Below, one piece after another: positions 25,383-37,407 of a stretch of DNA of 64,000 nucleotides. Where the stretch lies: the NCBI GenBank assembly GCA_030737875.1, contig CM060922.1, positions 228,946,335 through 229,010,334 of the forward strand. Reading direction: 5' to 3'. The translations under genes were made by a program, and so were the position numbers. The stretch is from Allium sativum. Taxonomy: Eukaryota; Streptophyta; Magnoliopsida; Asparagales; Amaryllidaceae. The number at the start of each line of letters is the position of its first letter. The first letter of the stretch is position 1. The notes under the pieces were generated by a model that saw only the letters and a list, made by a program, of their open reading frames with translations, had not been told where the DNA came from and did no database searches.

Positions 25383-28300
25383 TGTAACAACCCGGATTTT
25401 TTCAACATGCTAAGACAAGGATCAAGGCAGAATTTAATTATAAAATCTGAATTAGGAGAAATGAGTTGCGCCATTGCGTTCGTCTCGGAAAAATATGCGA
25501 AATAGAGTCCGAGTTTTCGAAAATCGGAGTCTGTATGACACAGTTATGGCCCGTTAAAGTTTTCAGAAAAATTCAAGTTCAAAAACATTTCGAAATTCAA
25601 ATCTGGAGCCAAAACAAATTGGGCGGGAAAAATTCCCGCCCAAGCCCCAGGTCGACTGGGGTGTCGACTGGGGAGTCGACACGACCAGGGGCAGGTCGAG
25701 TGCCCAGTCGACACGGGTGTCGACCTGGCCCAAAAACCCATTTTGGGTCTGGACGACCTGGTGCACCTGTTGATCATTTGGGTCTAGTCTATTGGCCTGT
25801 GACGGGTTTTGAGGGTTCAGATCTATCCTAGGGTTAATCTAAGGGCCTAAACTACTCCTAATCTCTATAAAAACACCCTAGGACCTAACCTAAATCACTA
25901 AAAATCAATCCTACAACTAAGTGCTGCCAAAATCTATCTTGATCATGGCTTCCATCTCCAACTTCAAGAGCCTATGCACTCAAACTAGATCCAAGACGAA
26001 GGTGCAAGCTTTCTACACCAAATCAAGGGTTTTGATCATCATCTCAACATGGATTCATCGACAAGACAATTCATGCTCCTAAATCTCTTGCCACGCTATG
26101 TAAGTTCTAGCTACTTCTAGATCTAAACGGTAGTTTTAATGATGGCATGGAATAAAACGAGATTAAACTAAGTATGCTAGCCTATATGAACCTTGTCATG
26201 CCTCTTTTGCTTGAACCTATGACTTTTGGCTATGCTTAGTGACTAAATCATGCTATTCAAGTTATGATTAACCTAGTTTACCTTGCAAGTTTGAATCTTT
26301 ATCTATGGGATGTTAGCATGAACCCTTAGGAACCATTTGACTTATGAAACATTGGCAAAGATTTGACTTTGGGGCTTATGCATGTAAATGAACCCAAACC
26401 CCTTATGTTATCATGCATGTTTGTGGCCAAATTTCCTTATGATAATATGCATGTTTATATGCATGTTTGTGGCCAAATTCCCTTATGATAATATGCATGT
26501 TTGTGGCCAAATTCCCTTATGATACTATGCATGTTTGTGGCCAAAAACCCCTGGTGATGCTATGCATATTTTGAGGCCAAACCCCTTATGACACCATGCA
26601 TGTTGGTGGCCAATCCCTTTTTGACATCGTGCATGTTTTGAGGCAAATATGTGGCATAGTATCCTTACTATGTTGACTCGCTTTTACTTGAGTTGGAAAC
26701 ACGATTTGGGGTAGGTTAGACGTGCGTAATTATGACATGATAATTTGACATGGGATTCCATGAAAATATGACACTCATGATACACCTAAATGTGGACATG
26801 ACATGTGGGGTAAACATGAGCCTTGAAACTAGACACGTATGGGTTGTAAGTGTAATATGACACTAGACCAAACATGAAAGTGGCCAACTCGAGGTTGGGT
26901 TGAGTTTGTAGCATAAATCTACCCGGACCCGCCCGGCTTAACTAGTGGCTACAAACAATAGGACCCAATGTGAGTAGTTGGTCATATAGCACTCAAAACC
27001 CGAGGTTAGACTAGGTTGTGGTGTAAATCTACCCGGACCCGCCCGGCTTAACTAGTAACCACAACAAAGTCTAATGTGAGAGGTTGGGGTGCATTAATCT
27101 AATTAATTAATGCCACATAAAAATGTTAAGTAATTTTGACTAATGACACTTAACCAAACAAGACAATTAGGGGATGGGGTTAAGTAACCTACACTTAACT
27201 AATCTAAACACGGTAATTAGATGGGGTTAAGTAACCTACACTTAACTAATCTAAACACGGTAATTAGATGGGATTAAGTAACCTACACTTAACTAATCTA
27301 AACACGGTAATTAGATGGGGTTAAGTAACCTACACTTAACTAATCTAAACACGGAAATCAGATGAGGTTAAGTAACTTACACTTAACCAATCTAAACGCG
27401 GTAATTCGACGGGGTTAAGTTAAACACTTAACCAATCTAAACTTGGTAATTCAATGAGGTTAGGTGACTTATACTCAACCAATTATACATGATGATTTGA
27501 TGAGGTTAAGCAACCATACTTAACCAATCTAATAGGAGAACTTGATAGGGTTAAGTCACAAGACCATTTAAATATACTTAACCATTATAATACGACTAGT
27601 GGATGGGGTTAAGTTAACCTATACTTAACCAATCCGACCCGATAATCCGATGAGGTTAAGATAATCTTTGCTTAACCAATCTAACACGATAATCTGGTAG
27701 GGTTAAGATAAAAAATACTTAACCAATTTGACTTGATGATTGAATAGGGTTAAGTCATGAGCTTCTTGGTATACTTAACCAACTTGTAGGGCTAGGTCTT
27801 GGACTTGAATACTTAGCCAAATCTGGACATGATTCGTAGGCAGGTTAAGTCATGAACTTAAATGACAAAACTCAACCCATTAGACAAAACCCTAGTTCAG
27901 GAGACTAGGTGGAAAATCGGGATTAACAAGGATAACGGGAAAGGAAACTGAGTGGTAAACCTTAGTTTGGGAAACTAAGTAATAATTCTTAGTCAAGGGA
28001 TTTGGACCAGTTCAAAGATAGATGAGTAACCTGATAAGGTAGGTCATCGCTTAAACAAACGAGGAGGAGCAAATTATCTGACTTAGATAAAGGCTCCAAC
28101 GAACTGGGTGACGAAGCGGTAGCTTCGGGGGACGTGAGGGTACTCTTGGTATCCCTCTGTAAGGTGGCAGATGGTCCATGAAACCTGGCCTCACAGAGGT
28201 TAAGGTATGCGGTAGAAGAGCCAAGAGTATGCCTTGGTTGCTATGGAGCGACCTAAAGACTGGGATGGATTAGCGTGGAGTCGTCGATTCTTGATTTTGC

Positions 28301-29767
28301 CCTGGATAGCGCGTCATCGACTACCTACCATCTTTAGTCAATCGTGTACGAACGGAAAGGCAGAGAACTCCCAACAGACCATGTTCTTGCTATGGAGTCA
28401 TGGGTGAGGTTGGCCAATAGGAAAGTGGGGCATAGTGGGGCCGGGATGTAGTTCTCATACATGATTTTTCTTGGATTGCCTTTCAGTAGTTGAGGGAGGG
28501 GTCACGTGGGACCATAGCCACGAATACAAAAACAGACCTTGATATCTGCATTCGGCAGACGACTTAAAGCTCCCGACCGAGTTCCGTATTTCTCGATTTG
28601 CCCTGGCACGGAACTCGGATGGCACACTGAGATACATGTGCGTCTAGACATGGAAGACGATTCACGATACATACGTGGGGTAAAGGGCGCGGTTGACGGG
28701 TGGCATAATCCCTAGTGACCCTAGGTGGCTTGAACCCAAACCGAGACACGGAAACGTTCATTAGGTAGCATAATCCCTAGTGGTCCTAGGTGGCATAAAT
28801 CCTAAGTGAACACGCGATAGTTCATGGTAAGAAAACATAACTAGATCAAGGGTAGCAGTCCAAAACAACTTCAAGGATAAAATGGTACTACGTTGAGGTG
28901 GTATAGATTTACATGGGAAAGCCCGTACGGCCTACGGCAAAGGACTGGACTTATACATGGAAAGAAACCTACGAGTTGGGAAAAACCTACATATGCTATA
29001 TATTAGGTTGACATGGACCATTACATGACATAGGGCAAGGGACATTCATAGTTAACACATGACGCGGGTTGGGATATTAGTACGAGAGGTGCAGAGCAAA
29101 TATACATGATAAATACCGTGGGATGTTATACATGATAGATACCTTGGGATTGTATACATAATAGAAACCTGACGATTTGATACCTTGATTTATCTTGACA
29201 CCGTGGTTTATCATGATACCTTAGTTTATCTTGCTACAGCAGTTCATCCAGTTATCTTGGTTTAGCTTATCTATCTTGTTGCCATCCTTATGTTTACTTT
29301 CAGTTTATGCATGTCATGTTACCTTTACCTGTTTTTATACTGGAAATAGATAGGACTTACCAGTCTTTATGACTGACCCCGTTTTCTTTCGCCTTATTGT
29401 CTTCCGTTCCCCCCCCCCCCCCCAAGGTTTCAGGGAGTAAATGATGTTGTTTAGTTCGGAACTCTTTTGCTTGAAGGTCATCATGTATAGCTTGGTCTTC
29501 TCTTGGCTATGGCTGCTTCACCGCTTTATTTTGGGGAATAATTTATGAAAAGGTTTTATGCTTCTTTACTATTGCAAGACAGGTTTTGATGTATTCTGAT
29601 GTAAAAGGCTTTAGACCTTATTTTGTAAGATAATGAAACTTGTTTTATTTCCGCTGTTTTATATATGTTCTGTCTTGTAATATTCTGTGCATGTTTACCT
29701 CGATAATGCTTCACCAAACCTAGTGCATTCCCTTTGTGAGTGACCCTAGCGGAGGTGGGGTGTTACA
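25383..29767 (+). repeat. Element A 3' LTR
   Basis: Same order of parts as the 5' LTR. Conserved block at 25465-25490, E2F-like palindrome GGGCGGGAA/AAA/TTCCCGCCC at 25621-25641 (intact), GTCGAC array 25649-25727, TATA-like CTATAAAAAC at 25865-25874, minisatellites 26398-26640 and 27170-27760, hairpins 26895-27074. Confidence 0.95.
26895..27074 (+). other. Paired hairpins in A 3' LTR
   Basis: h1 26895-26968 (TTGGGT/ACCCAA, GTTTGTAGC/GCTACAAAC) and h2 27006-27074 (TTAGAC/GTCTAA, GTTGTGGT/ACCACAAC), unchanged from the 5' LTR despite substitutions elsewhere. Confidence 0.8.
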
Positions 29768-29772
29768 GATAG
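29768..29772. repeat. Target-site duplication GATAG of A, right copy
   Basis: Identical to 19145-19149; B sequence resumes here. Confidence 0.95.
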
Positions 29773-30328
29773 GATCTCGATCACTTACTATGCTAGAGGT
29801 TATCCCATTTAGTCGAAATATCTTTCCAAGATAAACAGATGTTAACCACGATACCAAGTGTATATACTAAGATGATTACAGGTCTCCCCTCTAATTAGCT
29901 TATCCGTCACGTCACAAATCTGAGGGTCTTCATGCTACGCCGCTCTTATCCAATCCAAAAGCGTAGGCCGCTCTTTTAGCGATGTTGACAAACCAGGTAC
30001 AAACTTGACTGAGGGTCTAGACCTAAAGGTTGCTATGTACTTCAAACTTTACCTCTCTTAAGGTCTGTCTTTTTCTACATAGGGTGCCTGCCACAACATT
30101 ACCCTTGCTAGGGGTATAAGCAATCTCAAAGTCGTATGAGGAAGGAAATTCCACCTATCTTTGTTGCCTCAACTTCAAATCCTTTTTCTCAAGTAACACT
30201 TTTACTTGTTTATTGAGCCCTTCCTTTCCCTTGGAGTCATGCGTCGTACAGGTAATGCACCTGGCTTTGCATTGTCAACTAGATATATGCTGAAGTCTAT
30301 CTCGCGTTTTAGAAGGCAAACCCCTAAC
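29773..30328 (-). pseudogene. B pol remnant: start of RT joined to end of RNase H
   Basis: Reading on the minus strand: residues like DNAKPGALPVRRMTPRE and NKQVKVLLEKK (30180-30290, the N-terminal part of chromovirus RT) run directly into residues like VEFPSSYDFEIAYTPSKGNV and a remnant of VADxLSRK (about 30075-30160), which is the C-terminal end of RNase H. The RT palm, with its catalytic aspartates, and most of RNase H are deleted. Further on (29880-30060) is a degenerate RNase H-to-integrase linker with stops. Confidence 0.7.
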
Positions 30329-30652
30329 CTAATTAAAAACATCTGCGTACTCATGGACTACTCTAATGGATCGCAAATCGTCGATAGATGTATCAAGTGA
30401 TTCTAGGTAGCTAAGCCTAACTGATCCCTTAGGATCGCACGAAATCTCGAGGGTATTCCCGAGGCAAGTCAAAAGTCTAACTATCCTCCTTTCACAATTA
30501 CTAGCTAACCAATCCATGCCTAGAATCAACCCATATCCCATGAAATCAAAAACATAAGCATTACACTTAAACTCGATACTGAATATAGTTATTCTCAAAT
30601 CCTTACAAACCAAAGATAAATGAGCCGAACCACCAATTTGGATTTCAGACAA
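30329..30652 (-). pseudogene. B protease C-terminal half and linker
   Basis: A 107-codon open stretch: an aspartic-protease C-terminal part ending [10 protein letters not shown], then CERRIVRLLTCLGN and [12 protein letters not shown] leading to EYADVFN. It aligns with F at 47230-47480. Compared with F it lacks about six residues (RYGVILD) after DWLA. The DSGAS-type active-site segment is not within it. Part of a retroelement polyprotein, not a host gene. Confidence 0.75.
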
Positions 30653-31440
30653 TAATGGGATCTTCTACTATACAAGTGCTAAGGTGCAGAGACTCAACTA
30701 TGGAAGCAGATATAAACGAATGTGAAGCGCTTCAATTAAAAAGAGTACTATCAGGATGATCTAAAAGAAAAACTAAACTTTTCCAACAGAAACTTTACTA
30801 CCTCTCTCTCAGGTACGCCAGCGGTGAGAGCATGCACTTGCCATCTTGAAAATCCTATCCTTTGTTCTTACCCTTGTCCTTATTTATATGACACGTTATA
30901 CCATAATAAAGACACTTCCACTTGTCTTAGGTTTTACTATTCTTTCCTCCTTTCTTGTCCTTTGATTCTTCCACTTACACCTCTTTCTTTTTACCTCCAT
31001 TGTGAACCAAGTCCATATCCATGAGTTTCTCATCCTTGGGTTGTGCTCCTTAGCCAAACTCCCTCATTCTCATCTTTACCATCATTATCTAACATGTTGA
31101 CAAGTCTCTCGAAAGCTGCCTCCATCGCACGGAAAACCCTACAAAGCTTGAAAGAAAATTAGCCGCAAGTGAAACTACTGCAGCTATAGATGGAAGTTGG
31201 GCACTTCTTCTCCCATTGACAGGTGTCGTAATATAATCAAGCCTATGGGACCATGCCGTGATGAGGTTACCTCCTAGAAATCCAGAAGCCCCAGAGAATT
31301 AGGAAAGAAGGAAACAAGGATTCAAACAGAGGATCAAAAGATAGTGCATATGGCTTTGGGGAATATGCTTTAAAACAAAACTACTTTTTTTGAAAATGCT
31401 TCTTTTAAAACCATTTTGAAAATAATTTTTCAAATCTTTT
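30653..31440 (-). pseudogene. B gag and early protease remnant
   Basis: Scattered residues on the minus strand, such as AAFERLVNMLDNDGKDENEG (about 31040-31130), correspond to the N-terminal part of chromovirus gag and to F 47990-48120. The central gag region and zinc knuckle are not recognisable. No continuous frame. Confidence 0.5.
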
Positions 31441-31460
31441 ATCTGATCAGGTAACCTTCA

Positions 31461-31472
31461 GCTCTGATACCA
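31461..31472 (-). promoter_or_regulatory. Primer binding site of B
   Basis: Minus strand TGGTATCAGAGC, two bases after the 5' LTR end, followed by TGAAGGTTACC as in F. Confidence 0.93.
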
Positions 31473-32865
31473 CATGAAACACCTCACCTCCGTTAAGGTC
31501 ATTCACAAAGGGAATGCCTTAACTTCGGTGGAGTGTTATAGGTAAAAGATGCAGATAAATTACAAGATAGACAAATAAAGCAGCGGAAAATAAAGTCATT
31601 TTATTAGCAACGTAGTTCAGTCAAGCTTTTACAGCAATTGACTCAATCATACTTAAGAGTATTACATAAAACTTCTGTCTTGATTCAAAAACTTCCAAGT
31701 ATATAAGAAGCATAAAACATAGCAAAGTAGCATAAGTCCCCAAATAAAAGTGCAAACACATCCATATCCAAAGATAAGAGGATCCAAGCAATACATCAAA
31801 GAATCTTCAAGCTTGGAAAGAGAAACGATCCAAACTAAGCTGAGTTATTCCCTCCCTGACTACCTTGGGAGGGGGAGGAAACGGAAGAAAAGAAGACGAA
31901 AGAAAATGGGTCAGACATAAAGCCTGGTAAGTCCTGTGACTTTCAGCATGTAAACAGGTAAAAGCAACATGACATGAATAAACTGAATATAAGACAATAC
32001 CATGATAACAGGGATACCAAGATAACATAAGATTATCATAAGATATGATAAGGCAAGATAAACTGAATGTGCTTCTACTCTTTCTCTACTACGCTACTAC
32101 CCTGTTATTCGGATTTCTATAACTCTGCACCGCCTAGCTAGTGTCCCAACTAGTAATCTATATAAAATGATAATATGATTACGTGATCCCAATCCTCGCA
32201 ATTGTGGTAGCCTTCAGGTGTACATCTATTATGAGGATTCCACCTCAATCTGCCTAATTGCCATGAATACGTTAGATGTACCCTTACAACCTTATCGAAC
32301 AGCTCCCTACTTGTGTTAATTTTTCCTTGTGTCTATGTCAATCGGCCCTCTCTTACGTGTAGATACCTTGTGCTGGCCGCACAATAAGGTGTACCAATCC
32401 CTATGATACCAACCCGACGCGATTCAAGATGAACAGTGTATAACTACTTGTACCCAGTGCCTGCTTTTTCCACTCCGGAGTACGTGCGCGTCCGTAATCC
32501 GTTGGAAACTACACTGACGTACCCCCTGCCGCTATTTTGACCGCTTATAATCAACCTAGCAATCGTGCCCCACTCGGCTTAGTTCAGGGTACTGTGATAC
32601 ATCTATGCGGATTACTGCTGAAATGGGTCCCCGTAACTAGGGTTTCCTACCGGTTAAGTTTGTGGGCCTATATATAAATATTACCCACCTACACGAGATG
32701 TACTTAACCCTCCCACCGATTCAAACATGTTTATTTAACGGCTAAGTTTGTGGGCCTATATATACGAATATTACCCACCTACCCAAGGTTTACTTAACCC
32801 TCCCACCTATCAAGTCAATATGTACTATTGGTTAAGCTTGCCTTAACCCTATCCACTTTGTTCAT

Positions 32866-33375
32866 GTAATATTGGTTAAGTGATGTCCACTCATGTTAAC
32901 TTAACCCACCCACACATCACGTTGTATTGGTTAAGTGTTTCCTATTAACTTAACCCTGTTCATTCATCATGTTATATTGGTTAAGGGTTTCGCATTAACT
33001 TAACCCCATTCGTTCATCATGTTATATTGGTTAAGTGTTTCTTATTAACTTAACCCCGCTCGTTAATCATGCTATATTGGTTTGGTGTTTCTTATTAACT
33101 TAACCCTACTCATTCATCATGTTGTATTGGTTAAGTGTTTCTTATTAACTTAACCCTACTCATTCATCTTGTTGTATTGGTTAAGTGTTTTCTATTAACT
33201 TAACCCCATTCCATCATCATGTTATATTGGTTAAGTGTCATTAATCCAGTAGAGTTAACTTAACCCACCCACTTGTCATGTTACATTGGTTAAGTGTTGC
33301 CTTCTTGTGTTAACTTAACCCTACCACACATCATGTTATATTGGTTAAGTGTCACCTATTCATATGTTACTTAAC
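32866..33375. repeat. 50 bp minisatellite in B 5' LTR
   Basis: Unit-by-unit match to 15925-16430, so the array predates insertion of B. Confidence 0.88.
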
Positions 33376-33441
33376 CTTACCATTCTCAGCATGTCTGGTT
33401 TATTAGCATTAATTCATTCATTAATGCCTTAACCTCTCACA

Positions 33442-33623
33442 TTAGAACTGTTGTTTGCGGTTGCTGGATGTGCCGGGCGGTTCCGGGCAGACTTCTACCG
33501 CAAACTCATTCTAACCTCGGGTTTTGGGCTAAATGCGCTAACCTCTCACATTAGATCCGTGTTGTTGCGGTTACTGGATGTGCCGGGCGGTTCCGGGCCA
33601 TTTTACTCCGCAACTTAATCTAA
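33442..33623 (-). other. Paired hairpins in B 5' LTR (best preserved B copy)
   Basis: h1 33442-33514: TTAGAA/TTCTAA outside, GTTTGCGGT/ACCGCAAAC inside. h2 33551-33623: TTAGAT/ATCTAA outside, GTTGCGG/CCGCAAC inside. Both loops carry GCCGGGCGGTTCCGGGC. The change from A to T in the fifth-to-sixth stem bases of h2 is matched on the other arm. Confidence 0.8.
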
Positions 33624-34743
33624 CCTCGGGTTAGGCATGTTCATCTTTTATCCAAATTACATATTTACCATTCATGTCCATATTCATGTAAATTTTCCAC
33701 AAATGTAGTAAATACAAGTCATATTACGTTTACATGTTATGCCAATATTACATAATAAAGTTATGCCCCACAAATTCAATTACAAGTTATTACTCAAATA
33801 GGTTACACCCAATCTTCCCAAACTTGCAATAATAGTCATGCCCAAAATCACTATATACATTATGTTTGGCGTCCCAACCAATAGTTATGCCCAATCTAGA
33901 TTTAATATTCCAGTTTACAGTTTACGCCCAAAACTTGGTTTACATGCCAATTAACGCAAACTTGCAGTTATAATGATAATAATGCCCCAATATCAATTAC
34001 AAGTTATGCCCAACAATTTCACCGAATATGTTATGCCCAATTATTTCACCAAATACATCATGCCCAATATTTACCTAAAATAGGTTATACCCAAATATTC
34101 CCCGCATTCCAATCGTTCGTATTTTGCGATTTCAGCCTAGATTCGAAGGTAACCCATGTTGCTAAAAGAAAAAGGAAATAGGGGAAAAGAGCGAGAAGGA
34201 GCATAAAATAAGAATAGGCATAAAAATGGGCATGTAACAACAGACTTAATACAGGAAATTTAGATCCAACAAAGATAGATTCTTGAATAAACTGATACAA
34301 TCATTATCGCAGGCATAAGAATAACATCATGAACCAAAAAGGATTATATGCCTGATGTACAACAAAGATAGGCATGATTGAATCGATATAATAACTTCTT
34401 AGGCATGTAAAATCATGGATTCGATAGAAAGATTGGGATAAATCTAAAAAGATTTTCTGATCATCAAGCATGGACTTAGATTCATTTTATTACATGCCAA
34501 GATTACAATTAGGTATTTAAATCTGAAAATAACTTGAACTTACATTGCTAGGATTAAGAAAAGGAAATTAAATCGTTGTTGTTGCAGAAACTTTAATTTG
34601 ATGTTGATTAATCTTCACAGTTGATTGTTGATGAAGAACTTCTAATTTGATTTAGGTTTTAGAGGCGGCGGCTAAGAGGATTGAGAGTTCAGTAGCATAG
34701 CGGCGTCATAAGGAATTGTTATGAATTAGGTTTTAGGTTATGA

Positions 34744-35230
34744 GTGTATACATAGATGTTTAGGATTATAAAGAGCCTTTAGATCAACATAGGATCCATC
34801 CAGACCATCTAGTCCAAGAGAATGCGTCATCAGGCCAATCAGAAGTCGCCACATAGCCCTACGACTCAGAAATTCATCAGTGCCACGTCAGCCAGGTACA
34901 AAACGAAGTATTTCGCCCATATCTGGGGGGTCGACACCTATATCGACTCCCCTTTAGGGGGGTCGACACCTATGTCTACTCCCCTTAAGGCGTGTCGACA
35001 CCCTCTGGAGGGAAATTTCCCACCCAGCCTGTTTTGGCTGATTTTGAATTTCGAACCCATTTTTGACTTTTCTGGACCTATTTCTGAAGTATTGAACCCA
35101 ACATATATACATATATACTCCCTGCACGTATACAAACTTCAAACCTTAATAACTTCTTCATACGGAGTCCGATTTACGCCAACTCGGACTCTATCTCAAA
35201 AAGAGTTCCGAGACGAACGCAATGGCGCAA
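34744..35230 (-). promoter_or_regulatory. B 5' LTR U3 module (decayed promoter)
   Basis: Conserved block at 35207-35230, broken palindrome near 35017-35034, GTCGAC array 34926-35007 and mutated TATA at 34744-34755. As this LTR would drive the full-length transcript, B is probably weakly expressed or silent. Confidence 0.65.
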
Positions 35231-35314
35231 CCCGTTTCACCTAATTCTTCTTTTACAAATTAATTATTCTTTAATTTCTTATTGTAATATTTTGAGAAAA
35301 TATGGAGCGTTACA

Positions 35315-37407
35315 CATTTCAACGCCACATGCCATATGCCATACGCCACCTGCTACTATAAACATGTTTGCTCCAATGATGGGCTTCCCAACATTGCTCT
35401 ACATGCACCACTCCTCCTTATTCCTAACTCCAACGCTCAGTACGGTTTCTGAAAGCATCAAAACTCCACACAACATCCACCTCGCGGACTTCTCTCTCCA
35501 TCACACACCTCACTGCCATTTCCGTCACCTTCTCCTCCCTTTTTAAACGTATGGTTCTTCCATGCTCTCAGACTTCATGAAAATCCACTTCTGCATTCTA
35601 GTGCAAGACCATGAACCTGTCCCCATGCACTTTTACATACCACGTCTTCATATACAACCATGCAACAATGTAAACCGAAACTTCCCTCATGAACACGTTC
35701 GAGAGCTGCTCCCTCACGTCTCCAAAGTCCAGACCTTCCTCATGCATCCAGCCCTTTTTAAATTTTTTTATTATTTATTAAAGTACTTCATTCCGAAGTC
35801 ATTAAAGAGTTTCGATTTCACATTCAATGCAGGAGAAGAAAATGAAACTAAGGTCGGGATTGTGTATATTTATGGACGAACAATCCTTAACAGCCAAGTA
35901 TTAGGTAAGGTATAGGTGATAGGGTAGGTGTTGAAAGACGTTGACAACTCATGCCTATACCGCGATGGGAAGAAAATGCAAGACTTAGATGCAAAGAAAT
36001 GTATATATAATATATACCAGGATACCTTACTAGCTAAGGAAAAGAACATGTACCCAATATACTAGCATATCCCTATGCTTAAATGCTAAGTAGTCGTACT
36101 AGCTAGCTGTCTTGATGTATGTCAATTTGACTGAATAAATATACATAAAATAAAATCCAACATTTTCTTCTTAGTTAGGTAGTCTGTGCAGGTAGATGTG
36201 TAGTGTCTACGTTTAGGTAAGGGAAACTTAACGGTGAAGGCATGGTCTGCTTGTCACTTAATATCATCTGCGTGTTGGATACGTGCGAATAGGGTATAGG
36301 AAGGGAAAAAGTTATATTTAAATACCTTAGAGTGGTAGGTGGGTTTACTTAAGTGCCTTAATGCTTGGACCCTTCTTTGGTTATATAGTAAATTACATAT
36401 GAACATGATGTTTCATTTCCTAGTTCCCACGGCTCAAACAGGTATGCCATCCAATGGGTGACCTGACCAAGAGTAGGAAGAATACTTTTTATTTGTTGCT
36501 TTGGTTTGTTTGAATTTGAACCATTTACTTATGTGCAGAGAACGATAGGTCTTCCCTGCTTCACACTTGAATTAGTATTTAGGTGTGTATGTATATATTT
36601 GTTAATGTTTATCAGTACCGTCTAAAAAGAGTTGCATTTATTTGTCAACTGTTACGGACAAACTAAAAATACCATCGTATCCAGCGAGATGCCACGATCC
36701 CAAAAATATAATAATATCGGTAAGTCAACTTATATTATGAAACCCCAAAATGCTAGTATAGGGTGTAAAACACTCCAAATAAAAAGTTGCTTATTTTCCA
36801 AGTTAAAAATTATAGAAAAATACTATAAATTAAATTATAACTACGTCTCAAAGAACCTGTCTAAATTCGAAGCCAATATTTAATTAAAATTAAAAATATA
36901 GTTATGATTTATAAACTATTCCATAGCGACTATTTGAAAATTTGATTTGGACATAACTTATAATCTCTAATACGAAATCTCCAATTTTCTTTCCCATTAG
37001 AAAAATACCATTCAACAGATTCAAACGTTTCTTGTTTCGAAGAAATCCGACTAATAACGGATCCTATACACTCAGTTGAAGTTCAAAACCCAATATTACG
37101 AACTGCCGTGGCGTTTCGAGCTCAATTATAATTTATATTATTATTAATACGTTCAGCTATCGTTTAAATAATATATTCGTTATTCTACTCGAATATAAAC
37201 TAAAATAAATATCGTATATTATCCAATTTACACAAAATTGCCATTTCTACTATTTCCGACTATTTCAGAAATAAATATATCATCCCATTATTTATATTAA
37301 TTAAATATTAAGAATATTTAAATTCAAACCATTTTAAATTATCAAACACCATATTAAAATAATTAAATTAATTAATTAATAAATCCCGAAAATTCTGGGA
37401 CATTACT
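35315..37407 (-). repeat. Element C 5' LTR, part 2
   Basis: Starts with the CATTT duplication and matches 7471-9557 to its end. The last bases read GGGACATTACT where the partner has GGGATGTTACA, so the terminal CA has mutated. Small open frames (35292-35546, 35562-35915, 36632-36883) resemble their partners near 7429-7853 and 8850-9044 only as homologous LTR sequence. Confidence 0.85.

Larger units (their letters stand above)
19150..29767 (+). mobile_element. Element A: LARD-type non-autonomous LTR retrotransposon
   Basis: Two LTRs of 4382 and 4385 bp enclose 1851 bp. Plus orientation is set by the Met-tRNA primer site at 23534-23545 and the polypurine tract at 25371-25382. The 5 bp duplication GATAG flanks it. 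The core retains only scraps of a chromovirus polyprotein, so mobilisation would need proteins from another element. The LTRs differ by roughly 20 positions in the first 490 bases but clearly less later on; most differences are transitions. Large LTRs with a short non-coding core match the class described as large retrotransposon derivatives. Confidence 0.95.
14542..35314 (-). mobile_element. Element B: minus-strand chromovirus-like retrotransposon split by A
   Basis: LTRs of about 3.85 kb (14542-18401 and 31475-35314) flank an internal region that is interrupted by A. Complementary polypurine tract at 18402 and primer site at 31461-31472 give minus orientation. Exact CATTT duplications flank it. 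Removing A leaves roughly 2.45 kb of core with fragments of gag, protease, the start of reverse transcriptase, the end of RNase H and the extreme C-terminus of pol. The RT core and most of integrase are missing, so it is non-autonomous. Its ends, primer-site context and coding fragments closely resemble element F, so B and F belong to sister families. Confidence 0.92.
31475..35314 (-). repeat. Element B 5' LTR
   Basis: TGAAACACCTC to AGCGTTACA, 3840 bp, partner of 14542-18401. Contains the 50 bp minisatellite (32866-33375) and well-preserved hairpins. Its U3 (34744-35230) has a damaged TATA box: CTATGTATACAC on the minus strand at 34744-34755 against CTATATATACAC in the 3' LTR. The E2F-like palindrome is also broken (GGAGGGAAATTTCCCACC). 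Confidence 0.93.
1..37407 (-). mobile_element. Element C: LTR retrotransposon with giant LTRs, interrupted by D and by B+A
   Basis: The outermost element, starting left of the window. The segments 1-1331 plus 7455-9557 and 13196-14541 plus 35315-37407 are two copies of the same sequence in the same orientation. Between them lies a 1.5 kb core bounded by a complementary polypurine tract (9558) and a complementary Met-tRNA primer site (11066-11075), so the element reads on the minus strand. With insertions removed, the right LTR is about 5.55 kb. The tract next to the LTR, reading GAGGACAAAATTC in the sense direction, is typical of Tekay-type chromoviruses. I found no protein-coding remains in the core, so it is non-autonomous. 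The outer target-site duplication cannot be tested because the left end is outside the window. Confidence 0.85.

Noticed and set aside
19150..29767. Interpretation of the 4.4 kb copies as a segmental duplication
   Set aside because: TG/CA ends, primer site, polypurine tract and exact GATAG duplications show they are LTRs of one element.
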